A DNA stretch of 36,918 nucleotides from JBOGFC01 sp050742155 (GTDB lineage Bacteria > Actinomycetota > Acidimicrobiia > Spongiisociales > JALYHC01). The translations under genes were made by a program, and so were the position numbers. This document shows, one piece after another, positions 1 to 7,943 of this stretch. The stretch covers positions 1-36,918 of the forward strand of contig JBOGFC010000015.1 in the NCBI GenBank assembly GCA_050742155.1, in the 5' to 3' direction. Position 1 is the first letter of the stretch. Each line of letters begins with the position of its first letter. A model generated the notes under the pieces. It saw nothing but the letters and a program-made list of their open reading frames with translations. It had not been told where the DNA came from and did no database searches.

Positions 1-2086
1 CAAGGCGGCCGACCCCTCCATCATCGAGGACCTGGAACGGCGCGGCCTGCTGCTGCGCGCCGAGGAGCATGTTCACACCTATCCCTTCTGCTGGCGCTGC
101 GAAACGGCGCTCATCTACTGGGCCAAGACCTCTTGGTTCATCCGCACCACCTCTCGCAAGGCGAACCTCCTGGCCGCCAACGATCGGATCACCTGGTATC
201 CGCCTCATATCAAGAATGGGCGTTTCGGCGACTGGCTGGCCAACAACGTCGACTGGGCGCTCTCCCGGGACCGCTACTGGGGCACCCCGCTCCCCATCTG
301 GCGCTGCGAGGAGGGGCACGACACCTGTGTGGGATCCTTCGCCGAGCTGGCCGCCCTGGCCGGCCGAGACCTCGGGGCGTTCGATCCTCACCGTCCCCAT
401 GTGGATGAGGTGACCATCGCCTGCCCGCGATGTGATGGAGTGGCGCGGCGGCTGCCGCCCGTCATCGACGCCTGGTTCGACTCCGGCTCGATGCCCAACG
501 CCCAGTGGCACTACCCGTTCGAAGAAGAGGAGGCCTTCGAGGCCCGCTTTCCGGCCGATTTCATCGCCGAGGGCCTCGACCAGACCCGAGGCTGGTTCTA
601 CAGCCTGCTGGCTATCAGCACTCTGTTGTGGGATGAGTCCTCCTATCGCACCGTGCTCTGCCTGGGACTCATCGTCGACTCGCAGGGCCGGAGAATGTCC
701 AAGAGCCGGGGCAACGTCATCGATCCTTGGATGTTCCTCGACCGAAGCGGGGCCGACGCCCTGCGGTGGTACCTCTTCGTTTCGGGCTCGCCTTGGACCA
801 ACCACCGTGTGTCACCGGAGGCGATCGAGGAGTCGGCTCGCCGTACCCTCTTCACCGTGTGGAACACCCTCTCCTTCCTGGTCACCTATGCCACCCTCGA
901 CGGCTGGACGCCCGGTGAGGAGAGCCCGCCGGTATCGGAGCGCCCGGTCCTCGACCGCTGGATCGTCTCCCGGCTGGACGGGCTGGTGTCGGAGGTGACC
1001 GCCGCCCTGGACGATTTCGACGCCCACCGGGGGGGACGGGAGATCGGGAAGTTCGTCGACGACCTCTCCAACTGGTACGTGCGGCGCTCCCGCCCTCGCT
1101 TCTGGCGCTCCGTGCGGACCCCGCCTCCCGCTTCTGGCGCGCAAGAATCACGCCCTGGTGTGAAGTTTGCGCGCCAGAACGACAAGGCGGCCGCCTATTC
1201 CACCCTCCATAGCTGCCTCTCCACGCTGGCCAAGGTGATGGCCCCCTACACGCCCTTCCTGGCCGAGTCCCTCTACCAGAACCTGACCGGAAGCCACTTC
1301 CGGCACCAAGCCAGCGTGCACTTCGAGGATTGGCCGGAGGCCGCCGGTGGGCGGGACCAGGAGCTCGAGGAGCAGATGGCCCATGCCCGGCGCGTGGTCG
1401 GACTGGGCAGGGCCGCCCGCACCGAGGCTCGGGTGCGGACCCGTCAACCCCTCCGACGTTTGGTGGTCTCCGGAGGTCGCCAACTCGACCCCGAGCTCGT
1501 GGAGGAGATCCTGACCGAGCTGAACGTCAAGCGCCTGGAGCTGGGAGAGGTAGATCAGGTGCGCCGATACAGCGTCAAGCCGGACTACTCGCGCCTCGGA
1601 CCAAGGCTGGGCCACCGCCTGCCGGCGCTGGCCGCCGCCCTGGAGAAGCTGGCCTTCCCCGAGGCGGACCGGCTGGCGGCCGGCGGGCCGATCACCGTGC
1701 AGGTCGCCGGGGAGGCGATCACGCTCGAGGCGGCGGACGTGGAGGTGCGGGCCACGGTGGCCCCGGGGTGGGGATTGGCCGAGGAGGGCCGCTTGGCCAC
1801 GGCGCTCGACCTGAGCCTCGACGCGGAGCTGGAGGCGGAAGGGTGGGTGCGGGAGCTCTCCCACCACCTCCAGAACGCCCGCAAGCAGGCCGGGCTGGCG
1901 GTGGAGGACCGGATCCGGCTGCGCCTGGCCGTCCCCGCCAGCCACGCCGCCCTCGTGGCGGCCAGTCGGGAGCAGCTCGCCCGGGACCTGTTGGCGACCC
2001 AGCTGGAGGTTGCCGAGGACCCAACGGATGGGGAAGTCATCGAGGTGCTGGGCGTGGCGGTGAACGTGACGCTCGAGAGAGCCTGA
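1..2086 (+). CDS. ileS: Isoleucyl-tRNA synthetase, 3' part
   Basis: Charges tRNA-Ile in the cytoplasm. The reading frame is already open at base 2, so the N-terminus and the HIGH motif lie outside the window; about 694 residues are present. Visible are the class I synthetase stretches WFDSGSMPNAQWHYPF and DQTRGWFYSLL, and the KMSKS loop as RMSKSRGN near 690-715. An anticodon-binding helical domain follows (NWYVRRSRPRFW, then AAYSTLHSCLSTLAKVMAPYTPFLAE). There is no C-terminal zinc finger, which fits the long eukaryote-like IleRS found in many actinobacteria. Oddity: between FWRS and DKAAAYSTL there is extra sequence of about 20 residues, which coincides with a 48-bp palindrome (1132-1179) in frame. 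The gene converges on divIVA, with only 29 bp between the stops. Confidence 0.96.
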   Translation, partial: KAADPSIIEDLERRGLLLRAEEHVHTYPFCWRCETALIYWAKTSWFIRTTSRKANLLAANDRITWYPPHIKNGRFGDWLANNVDWALSRDRYWGTPLPIWRCEEGHDTCVGSFAELAALAGRDLGAFDPHRPHVDEVTIACPRCDGVARRLPPVIDAWFDSGSMPNAQWHYPFEEEEAFEARFPADFIAEGLDQTRGWFYSLLAISTLLWDESSYRTVLCLGLIVDSQGRRMSKSRGNVIDPWMFLDRSGADALRWYLFVSGSPWTNHRVSPEAIEESARRTLFTVWNTLSFLVTYATLDGWTPGEESPPVSERPVLDRWIVSRLDGLVSEVTAALDDFDAHRGGREIGKFVDDLSNWYVRRSRPRFWRSVRTPPPASGAQESRPGVKFARQNDKAAAYSTLHSCLSTLAKVMAPYTPFLAESLYQNLTGSHFRHQASVHFEDWPEAAGGRDQELEEQMAHARRVVGLGRAARTEARVRTRQPLRRLVVSGGRQLDPELVEEILTELNVKRLELGEVDQVRRYSVKPDYSRLGPRLGHRLPALAAALEKLAFPEADRLAAGGPITVQVAGEAITLEAADVEVRATVAPGWGLAEEGRLATALDLSLDAELEAEGWVRELSHHLQNARKQAGLAVEDRIRLRLAVPASHAALVAASREQLARDLLATQLEVAEDPTDGEVIEVLGVAVNVTLERA
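1132..1179. repeat. 48-bp near-perfect palindrome inserted in frame in ileS
   Basis: The left arm TTCTGGCGCGCAA (1132-1144) is the exact reverse complement of TTGCGCGCCAGAA (1167-1179). The interior continues the symmetry: TCACGCC (1148-1154) pairs with GGTGTGA (1157-1163) through one G-T, leaving a CT loop. The length is 16 codons, so the reading frame is kept. The 12-mer CGCTTCTGGCGC occurs at 1097-1108 and again at 1129-1140, so the surrounding duplication covers more than the palindrome itself. This is best read as a small palindromic insertion rather than native IleRS sequence. Confidence 0.75.
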
Positions 2087-2115
2087 AACCCCTCCCTACC
2101 CTCCGGGGGAAGGAG

Positions 2116-2844
2116 TCACTCCTCCTCCTCGCGCTCCCAAGGACGACGGGCCCGGGGGCGGCGCAGATAGGCGGCCTGACCGAACTGCCCAGTCAGGGAC
2201 GCCTCCCGGGGGGCGTCTTCCTGCTCCTCCGGGCGGATCTCCTCCTCTTCCTCTTCCTCTTCCTCGTCGGGCGAGGCAACCTGCTCCTCCTCGCGCTCTG
2301 CGTGGCGAGCCTCCGCCTCTACCGGTCCCAGGTCCTCTCCGAGCGGGATGCCGCTCTCCTCGATGGACGTCTCCATGGCGCGCAACTCCTCGAAAGCCCC
2401 GCTGGCGAAGGATTGGAAGCGCTCCCGCAGCTCGCCGACCACATCGCGCAGCTGGGTCAGCTCGCGGATGAGCTGGTCCCGCTCCCGGACGTGTTCCTCC
2501 TCCGCCCGCACGGCCCGCAACCGTGAATCAACGAGCTGCTGCTCGGCGTCCTCCCTGGCCTGGGCGAGCATGCGGGCCGTCTCCGTACGGGCTTCTTCGA
2601 TCATCTCGTCGCGGGTCCTCTGAGCGGCGATGAAGGTGCGCTTGATGGCCTCCTCCGTCTCCTTGGTGGCGGAGAGCTCCTCCTCGAGGGCGGCCGCCCG
2701 CTCCTCCGCCTCCTGAACCCGCTGCTCATAGCCTCGCAGCGTCTCCACCACCTGGTCGAGGAAGTCGTCGACCTCGTCCTCGGCGTACCCGCGCAGGGCG
2801 GCCCGGAAGGTCTTCTGCTGCACGTCGATGGTACTCAGTTCCAT
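2116..2844 (-). CDS. divIVA: DivIVA/Wag31-like polar growth and septum-site protein
   Basis: Cytoplasmic coiled-coil protein that binds curved membrane; in actinobacteria it organises polar cell-wall growth. The 242-residue product has the DivIVA N-terminal lipid-binding motif (TFRAALRGYAEDEVDDFLDQV, residues about 12-33). This is followed by long heptad coiled coil to about residue 165 and a disordered, strongly acidic tail with a run of Glu, ending WEREEEE. The ATG is preceded by GAGGAG at 7-nt spacing. It is the last gene of the dcw operon, 46 nt after yggT. The tail is richer in acidic residues than in typical Wag31; the N-terminal domain makes the assignment firm. Confidence 0.95.
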   Translation of the reverse strand: MELSTIDVQQKTFRAALRGYAEDEVDDFLDQVVETLRGYEQRVQEAEERAAALEEELSATKETEEAIKRTFIAAQRTRDEMIEEARTETARMLAQAREDAEQQLVDSRLRAVRAEEEHVRERDQLIRELTQLRDVVGELRERFQSFASGAFEELRAMETSIEESGIPLGEDLGPVEAEARHAEREEEQVASPDEEEEEEEEEIRPEEQEDAPREASLTGQFGQAAYLRRPRARRPWEREEEE

Positions 2845-2890
2845 GAAGGGCTCCTCGGAAATAGCCGGCAGACCGAGGATAGTCGGCGGG

Positions 2891-3145
2891 TCACCGGCAG
2901 AGAGCCCCCCGCAGCACCTGGATGGCGATGATCACCACCAGTGGAGAGAGATCCAAACCCGCCGAGCCCAGCGAGATGGGCGGGATGAGCCGACGGACCG
3001 GGATGAGCACCGGGTCGGTGACGGCTGCCAGCACTTCGCGCGTCCGGCCCACCGGATGGTCGCGCGGCACCTGGATCCACTCGAGGATGATGCGGACGAT
3101 GATCACCCATACATAGAGGGAGAGTGCCAGGCAGATGAGGCTCAT
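2891..3145 (-). CDS. YggT family small membrane protein
   Basis: An 84-residue protein with two hydrophobic segments (about residues 2-22, LICLALSLYVWVIIVRIILEW, and 64-80, LSPLVVIIAIQVLRGAL). Between them is the characteristic YggT loop with DPVLIPVRRLIPP. YggT proteins sit between sepF and divIVA in most actinobacterial dcw clusters; a role in osmotolerance or membrane organisation has been proposed but no biochemical activity is established. The ATG at 3145 lies 13 nt after the sepF stop, so it is probably co-translated with sepF. Confidence 0.9.
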   Translation of the reverse strand: MSLICLALSLYVWVIIVRIILEWIQVPRDHPVGRTREVLAAVTDPVLIPVRRLIPPISLGSAGLDLSPLVVIIAIQVLRGALCR

Positions 3146-3158
3146 CGAGCCTCGGCCA

Positions 3159-3716
3159 CTAGCGCACTTCCTCGGGCAGGTCGTAGAGGCCCAGGTCGCC
3201 CAACCGGCTGGTCTCCTCCCGGCTCAGGACCACCCTGGCGGGGAGGACCAGGATGACCCCCTGCGCCACCTTGCGCATCGTGCCCTCCAAGGCGTAGGTG
3301 AGGCCGCTGGCGAAGTCGATCAGGCGCCGCACCATATCGGGCTCGGTATCTCGCAGGTCGAGCACCACCGGGATCCCCTCTCGGAGCCGGTCGGCCACCA
3401 CCTGGGCGTCGTTGAAGGTTCGCGCCACCACCACCTCGGTCTCCGCCCCCCGCGACATGGACCGCACGCCGTGGCGGATCACGATGCCCGCCTCGGCATG
3501 GTCCGGATCACCGCCCGGGATGCGGCGGGCTCCCACCGGCGGCTCCACCCGCCGGCCGGGGATGAAACCGCGGTTGGACGTGCCGGGTCGTACGGTGCGC
3601 ACCTGAGCCTGAGGAGATAAGGGAGCGGCCGGCTGGCCGGGCGCCGTCTCGTGCTCGAGCTCCTCCTCGTCCACCAGACCGAGGTAGAGGAGCGTCTTTC
3701 GCCACAACGTGGTCAT
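3159..3716 (-). CDS. sepF: SepF, FtsZ membrane anchor
   Basis: Cell division protein that tethers FtsZ to the membrane in bacteria lacking FtsA. The 185-residue product begins MTTLWRKTLLYLGL, an N-terminal amphipathic membrane-binding helix. A disordered Pro-rich linker follows, then the SepF core (TEVVVARTFNDAQVVADRL, IPVVLDLRD, RRLIDFASGLTYALEG, VILVLP). The start is fixed by AGGAGG seven nt upstream and by an ATGA overlap with the yggS stop (3713-3716); the open frame extends 40 codons further upstream, but that part is the end of yggS in another frame. The core is canonical. Confidence 0.96.
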   Translation of the reverse strand: MTTLWRKTLLYLGLVDEEELEHETAPGQPAAPLSPQAQVRTVRPGTSNRGFIPGRRVEPPVGARRIPGGDPDHAEAGIVIRHGVRSMSRGAETEVVVARTFNDAQVVADRLREGIPVVLDLRDTEPDMVRRLIDFASGLTYALEGTMRKVAQGVILVLPARVVLSREETSRLGDLGLYDLPEEVR

Positions 3717-4396
3717 CGGGCCTCCTGGACCTCCCGAAAGATAGCCCGGCCGATCCTCAGCATGGTCGATCCGGCCTCTACGGCGACCTCGAAGTCCTCG
3801 GTCATCCCCATGGAGAGATGCCGCAGCTCCGGCCAACGGAGCGCCAGCCGGTCCCGCAAGGCGGCCAGCTCCAGAAAGTAAGGCCGGGCCTCCTCGGGGC
3901 GGGCCACCCGAGGCGGAATTGTCATCAATCCCTGGACGTCGAGGCCCTCGCGGGTGGCCCGCTCCACGAGCTCCTCGGCCGTGTCGGGAGGCGTTCCCAG
4001 CTTCTGCCCCTCTCCCCCCACATTCACCTCCACCAGGACCGGAGGCGGAACCCCCACGCCTCTTGCCCAGCTCCGGGCGAGCGCCAGACGGTCCAGGGAG
4101 TGGAGGAGCACCACCCAGGAGCGCACCTCGCGCACTTTATTGCGCTGCAGAGGCCCCACGAAGTGCCAGCGGATGTCCGGAGGGAGCTGTGACGCCTTCT
4201 CCACCAGCTCCTGAGCCCGGCTCTCACCGAAGTCGCGCTGGCCGGCGCGGTAAGCCTCCAGAATCGCCTCGGGACCGTGGCCCTTGGCCACCGCCACCAG
4301 GGTCACCTCGCCCGGGAGGCGACCCGCTAGTTGGGCGGCGGCGGCCATCCGCTCCCGCACCTTGGCCAGGTTCACGGCGATGCTCACCCCAGCCAT
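3713..4396 (-). CDS. yggS: YggS/PROSC family PLP homeostasis protein
   Basis: Pyridoxal-phosphate-binding protein of the alanine-racemase-fold YggS (PLPBP) family, involved in PLP and amino-acid homeostasis. The 227-residue product carries TLVAVAKGH with the PLP lysine, FGESRAQELVEKA, WHFVGPLQRNKVR, LVEVNVGGEGQKLG and LSMGMTEDFEVAVEAGSTMLRIG, all family signatures. The ATG at 4396 overlaps the end of pgeF by 13 nt; a GTG at 4387 would instead give the GTGA overlap used elsewhere in this operon, so the first three residues are uncertain. The position between pgeF and sepF is typical for actinobacteria. Confidence 0.95.
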   Translation of the reverse strand: MAGVSIAVNLAKVRERMAAAAQLAGRLPGEVTLVAVAKGHGPEAILEAYRAGQRDFGESRAQELVEKASQLPPDIRWHFVGPLQRNKVREVRSWVVLLHSLDRLALARSWARGVGVPPPVLVEVNVGGEGQKLGTPPDTAEELVERATREGLDVQGLMTIPPRVARPEEARPYFLELAALRDRLALRWPELRHLSMGMTEDFEVAVEAGSTMLRIGRAIFREVQEAR

Positions 4397-5007
4397 GCCA
4401 CCCCCACCTGGCGGCCCGGCGTCCCGTCCCGCCGGTGAGAGAAGAAGCCCTCCTGGCAACGAGTGCACGAGTCCGCTCGCCAGACGGCCAGCCCGGACAG
4501 GGATTCCTCCGCGGCGCTCCACAGGTCGACGCTCACCGTTCCCCAGGTGGTGGTGGCCAACCGGTCCGGGAACCGACCGGCCACCTCCGGTCCCACCTCA
4601 TAACAGCAGGGGCCGATGGAGGGGCCGAGCGCCGCCCGGCGGGGCCGAAGCCCGGCTGCCTGCATGGCCTGGCGGAGAGCCTGGATGACCCCTTGCACCA
4701 GGCCTCGCCACCCGGCGTGCACCACCCCTACCCCGGTTTCGCCTTCCAGGATGACCGGCACACAGTCCGCCACCGCCACCGAGACCGGCAGCCCGACCCG
4801 GGATGTGAAGAGGCCGTCGGCCGGCCCGAGCAGCCCGCTGCGGTCGGCCGCCACCACCCGGTTGCCGTGAACCTGCCGGACCGTCGCCCACTCCGGGGAG
4901 ATTCCCAGCAGGCCGGCCAGGGCGCGCCGCGCCGCTGGGTCGGCCCGAACGTCTCCGTCCTCGGCGGTGGAGAAGGCGGCTCCCCGAAACCCCGGCGGGC
5001 GGATCAC
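4384..5007 (-). CDS. pgeF: PgeF/YfiH family peptidoglycan-editing or purine nucleoside phosphorylase protein
   Basis: The multicopper-oxidase-like laccase-domain family (DUF152) acts on purine nucleosides and, in E. coli, edits wrong peptidoglycan precursors. The 207-residue product shows the zinc-site motifs VRQVHGNRV, VAVADCVPV, VGVVHAGWRGLVQG and LGPSIGPCCYEVG. The GTG start overlaps the ftsZ stop (GTGA, 5004-5007), so translation is coupled. Its place directly after ftsZ is conserved in many Gram-positive bacteria and suggests a cell-wall quality-control role. No truncation is seen, although the protein is slightly shorter than the usual 240-260 residues. Confidence 0.93.
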   Translation of the reverse strand: MIRPPGFRGAAFSTAEDGDVRADPAARRALAGLLGISPEWATVRQVHGNRVVAADRSGLLGPADGLFTSRVGLPVSVAVADCVPVILEGETGVGVVHAGWRGLVQGVIQALRQAMQAAGLRPRRAALGPSIGPCCYEVGPEVAGRFPDRLATTTWGTVSVDLWSAAEESLSGLAVWRADSCTRCQEGFFSHRRDGTPGRQVGVAWLG

Positions 5008-6053
5008 CCGCGCACGAAGCTGGGGATGCCCAGATCGTCCTCCTCCCGAGTCTCGGAAGGGAAGAGGTCGTCGCCGCGGGCCCGGCGAGGCCTCTCGAAG
5101 CCGGCGGCGATGACCGTCACCCGCATCTCGTCCCCGAGGGCGTCGTCGACGATGGCACCGAAGATGATCTCGGCGTCGTCGTGGGCGTGCTCGGCGATCA
5201 CGCGAGCGGCCGTGTTCACCTCGTGGAGCGTCATGGCCGAGGGACCGGCCACCGAGAGGAGGATGCCCCGGGCGCCCTCCACCGAGGTCTCCAGAAGTGG
5301 GCTGGAGATGGCCCGCTCGGCCGCTTGCTCGGCCCGTCCGTCCCCTTCGCCCCGCCCGATGCCCATCACGGCCGAACCGGCATGCTCCATGACGGTCTTC
5401 ACGTCGGCGAAGTCGACGTTGATCAACCCGGGAGTGGTGATCATGTCGGTGATGCCGGCCACCCCGCTCATCAGTACCTCGTCCGCCAGGCTGAAGGCCT
5501 CCAGCATCGGCGCCTTGGGATCGGCCACCTCCAACAGGCGTTCGTTGGGGATGATGATCAAGGTGTCAACGGCATCCTTGAGAGCCTGGATCCCCTGCTC
5601 GGCCACCACCGAGCGCCGGCGGCCCTCGAAGCCGAAGGGGCGGGTGACCACCCCGACCGTGAGGGCGCCCAGCCCGCGGGCCAGTTCGGCCACGATCGGG
5701 GCGCCGCCGGTGCCGGTCCCCCCTCCCTCGCCGGCGGTGATGAACACCATGTCGGCACCTTTGAGCGACTCCTCGATCTCCTCTCGATGGGCTTCGGAGG
5801 CGGCCCGGCCTACTTCCGGGTTGGCTCCTGCCCCCAACCCGCGGGTGATGTCGCGCCCGATGTCCAACTTGACGTCGGCGTCCGACATGAGCAGGGCCTG
5901 TGCGTCGGTGTTGACGGCGACGAACTCCACCCCGCGGACCCCCGCCTCGATCATCCGGTTGACCGCGTTGACACCGCCGCCCCCCACTCCCACCACCTTG
6001 ATGACCGCCAGGTAGTTCTGGGGGCTGGCGATGCGCGACTTCCCATTAGTCAT
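5004..6053 (-). CDS. ftsZ: Cell division protein FtsZ
   Basis: Tubulin-like GTPase that forms the Z-ring. The 349-residue product has the N-terminal glycine loop VVGVGGGGVNAVNRM, the GTP signature GGGTGTG at residues about 110-116, NERLLEVADPKAP, and the T7-loop stretch LINVDFADVKTVM that completes the active site of the next subunit. The C-terminal peptide is DDLGIPSFVRG, the conserved tail for SepF and other partners. The linker between GTPase core and tail is only about 20 residues, making the protein shorter than most actinobacterial FtsZ. A 75-bp gap to ftsQ is the longest clean spacer in this part of the operon and may hold a promoter. Confidence 0.98.
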   Translation of the reverse strand: MTNGKSRIASPQNYLAVIKVVGVGGGGVNAVNRMIEAGVRGVEFVAVNTDAQALLMSDADVKLDIGRDITRGLGAGANPEVGRAASEAHREEIEESLKGADMVFITAGEGGGTGTGGAPIVAELARGLGALTVGVVTRPFGFEGRRRSVVAEQGIQALKDAVDTLIIIPNERLLEVADPKAPMLEAFSLADEVLMSGVAGITDMITTPGLINVDFADVKTVMEHAGSAVMGIGRGEGDGRAEQAAERAISSPLLETSVEGARGILLSVAGPSAMTLHEVNTAARVIAEHAHDDAEIIFGAIVDDALGDEMRVTVIAAGFERPRRARGDDLFPSETREEDDLGIPSFVRG

Positions 6054-6140
6054 GGCCTCAATCCTTTCGCAACCCTCACGATAGAGTAGAAGCTTATTCG
6101 GCCCCGGTCCACCGGGTTGAGAGGAACCCTAACCCTCAAC
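6054..6140 (-). promoter_or_regulatory. ftsQ-ftsZ spacer with two small hairpins and possible ftsZ promoter
   Basis: This spacer sits upstream of ftsZ, where actinobacteria often carry internal promoters. Two short inverted repeats are present: CCCGGT (6103-6108) with ACCGGG (6111-6116), and GTTGAG (6116-6121) with CTCAAC (6135-6140). On the minus strand an AT-richer block (AATAAGCTTCTACTCTATCG) lies in between, with TACTCT as a weak -10 candidate. AAAGGATTGAGGCC precedes the ftsZ ATG and can act as ribosome-binding site. No strong -35 is seen. Confidence 0.35.
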
Positions 6141-6893
6141 TCCAGATTGAGGCTGGCGCAGCGCCGGGCGCTTGGGGGAGAGCACGTCCACCACGCCCCC
6201 CTCAGGCACGCTCCCCTCCATGAGAACGGCGGCCACGACCGCGGCTTTGGCGGCCATGTCGACCGGATGCCCCAGCCGCACCTGCCGGCCGGCCACCACT
6301 GCCCAGAGCTCCGGTGGCTCGGCCCGGATCTCCACCCCGGGGTGCAGGTCACCCGGCAAGGCCTGCAGGAATTGCAGCGCTCCTCGCAGCTCGGCCGAGT
6401 CCGCCTGGTCCCCGGGGTGCAAGGGCCCCACGTCGAGGGCGATGGCCGGCAGCGGCTCCTGGCCGTCCCAGCCCTCGAGCACGGTGGCATCGGCCGCCAC
6501 CAGCACCCATCGCCCACCGAGCGGGATGCGAGCCAACGCCCCCCGCTCCTCCACTGAGATCTCCACCCGGTCGGGGAGCACCAGGGTCACTTGGGCCTCG
6601 GCGACCCATGGGTCGGATCGCAACGCCCTCTCCAGGCGGGCCGGACGGACGGCCACCAGCGGGGTCCCGGCCCCCAGGCCGGCCGAGCGGAGGGCTCCGG
6701 CGACATCGCTGTGCCTGGCACCGCTCACCTCGATGTGCTCCACCGCCAGCCAGGGAGAGAGCAGCAGCCACGTGGCCAGCCCGCCGAGACCAAGGACCAT
6801 CAGGAGCGCCACCAAGCGGCCGAGGCCCGCCCGGGCACCCTGCTCCTTCACCTCTCGTCGCCTCCGGGCCAGGCGGGCGTCCATCTCGCTCAC
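6129..6893 (-). CDS. ftsQ: Cell division protein FtsQ/DivIB
   Basis: Bitopic divisome protein that links FtsL and partners to the septal synthase. About 254 residues: a basic cytoplasmic N-terminus (DARLARRRREVKEQ), one membrane helix (LGRLVALLMVLGLGGLATWLLL), then a POTRA domain (VEHIEVSGARHSDVAGALR) and the FtsQ domain (ALRSDPWVAEAQVTLVLPDRVEISVEER, an excellent family match). I take the GTG at 6893, which overlaps the murB stop as GTGA; an ATG at 6884 is the alternative. The open frame reaches 7259, but that upstream part is antiphase to murB and is not coding. Confidence 0.93.
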   Translation of the reverse strand: MSEMDARLARRRREVKEQGARAGLGRLVALLMVLGLGGLATWLLLSPWLAVEHIEVSGARHSDVAGALRSAGLGAGTPLVAVRPARLERALRSDPWVAEAQVTLVLPDRVEISVEERGALARIPLGGRWVLVAADATVLEGWDGQEPLPAIALDVGPLHPGDQADSAELRGALQFLQALPGDLHPGVEIRAEPPELWAVVAGRQVRLGHPVDMAAKAAVVAAVLMEGSVPEGGVVDVLSPKRPALRQPQSGVEG

Positions 6894-7807
6894 GGGGAGC
6901 CTTCGTCCGGGGAGGGTCGGAAGGGACCGGCGAACTGCACCTCCGGTTCCAGCCAGATGCCCGTCTCCTCTCGCACTCGACGCCTGACCGCCCACACCAG
7001 GTCGTAGACATCTTGCGCCGAGGCGCCCGGCTCGGCCACGAAGAAGTTGGCATGCTTCTGGGACACCGAGGCCGATCCCACCCGCATTCCCTTGAGACCC
7101 AACTCGTCGATCAGCCGGCCGGCGACATCGCCGGGAGGATTGCGGAACACGCTGCCGGCGTTGAGCGTCCCGCCGGGTTGGTGGTCGCGTCGCCAGCGGG
7201 TCACCTCGCGGATGAGACGACTCGATTCCTCCGGCGGCTGCGGCCGGCTCAGGAACCAAGCCCGCGTCACCACTTCCCAGGGCTGCAGGTTGCTGGACCG
7301 GTAGCCGAGCTCGAGGCCGGCCGGGTCTCGGTGAGTGACCTCCCCGGTCGACAAGCTGACCACCCGGGCGAGGCGGAGGCGCTCGGTTGTCTCGGTGCCG
7401 TGGCAGCCGGCGTTCATGCGCACCGCTCCCCCCACCGACCCGGGGATTGCGACGAAGAACTCCAGTCCGCCCCGTCCCGCCTGGCTGGCGGTGCGAGCCA
7501 GGATGGCGAGCGAGGTGGACCCTCCGGCTGAGACCGTCCCGTCGGGCTCCACGCCCACCTCGGCGAAGTGGGCGCCCAGGCGCACCACCAAGCCCGGGAA
7601 CCCGGCATCCGAGATGACCAGGTTGCTGCCCCGGCCCAGCACCAGCAGCGGGATCTCGCCCTCGGCGAGGATGCCGGCCAGGCGAAGCAGCTTCTGCTCG
7701 TCGGAGGCCTCACAGAAGTAGCGGGCCTGTCCCCCCATCTTGTAGGTGCTGCGCGGGGCGAGGGGAACCCACTCCTCCACCAGGTCGGCAAGGGCCGCCG
7801 TCCTCAC
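6890..7807 (-). CDS. murB: UDP-N-acetylenolpyruvoylglucosamine reductase MurB
   Basis: FAD enzyme that reduces UDP-GlcNAc-enolpyruvate to UDP-MurNAc in the cytoplasm. The 305-residue product shows STYKMGGQARYF, VLGRGSNLVISDAGFPGLVVRL, GLEFFVAIPGSVGGAVRMNAG, LGYRSSNL and the C-terminal GSVFRNP with HANFFV, typical of the type II MurB without the extra loop. The GTG start at 7807 is preceded by GAGGAGAGAG. It lies 136 nt downstream of murC, the longest break inside the mur part of the operon, and that gap holds a hairpin and a mini-ORF. Confidence 0.97.
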   Translation of the reverse strand: MRTAALADLVEEWVPLAPRSTYKMGGQARYFCEASDEQKLLRLAGILAEGEIPLLVLGRGSNLVISDAGFPGLVVRLGAHFAEVGVEPDGTVSAGGSTSLAILARTASQAGRGGLEFFVAIPGSVGGAVRMNAGCHGTETTERLRLARVVSLSTGEVTHRDPAGLELGYRSSNLQPWEVVTRAWFLSRPQPPEESSRLIREVTRWRRDHQPGGTLNAGSVFRNPPGDVAGRLIDELGLKGMRVGSASVSQKHANFFVAEPGASAQDVYDLVWAVRRRVREETGIWLEPEVQFAGPFRPSPDEGSP

Positions 7808-7943
7808 CGGCTCTCTCTCCTCACTGCGATCCTGCGCTCATCCAGCCTTCCTCCTGGCGCGCCGGGGTCGCCGATCACGCCTGGTCGTGCTCTCCCGCCT
7901 GCTGCAACGCAGCGGGCGAGTTGCCGACGCGCGGCCGCCACCG
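7808..7943 (-). promoter_or_regulatory. murC-murB spacer: hairpin and six-codon mini-ORF
   Basis: The spacer contains a 10-bp stem with a 3-nt loop: CGCCTGCTGC (7896-7905) against GCAGCGGGCG (7909-7918), one T-G pair. On the minus strand it is followed by AGGAGGAAGG and an ATG at 7841 that opens a six-codon frame (MSAGSQ, stop at 7821). This frame ends 14 nt before the murB GTG and is not in frame with murB. The pieces CTGGCGCGC (7853-7861) and ATCACGCC (7874-7881) also occur in the ileS palindrome, so this may be a decayed relative. A leader-peptide role is possible but untested. Confidence 0.4.

Noticed and set aside
2087..2123. A bidirectional terminator between ileS and divIVA
   Set aside because: AGGAGT/ACTCCT (2111-2123) has a one-base loop and no T-tract. 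The 29-bp gap holds no convincing hairpin.
3919..6015. A 698-codon plus-strand open frame opposite yggS, pgeF and ftsZ
   Set aside because: Composition is Pro/Ser/Arg-rich low complexity with no domain, and it lies exactly antisense to three well-supported genes. It is a by-product of the high GC content.
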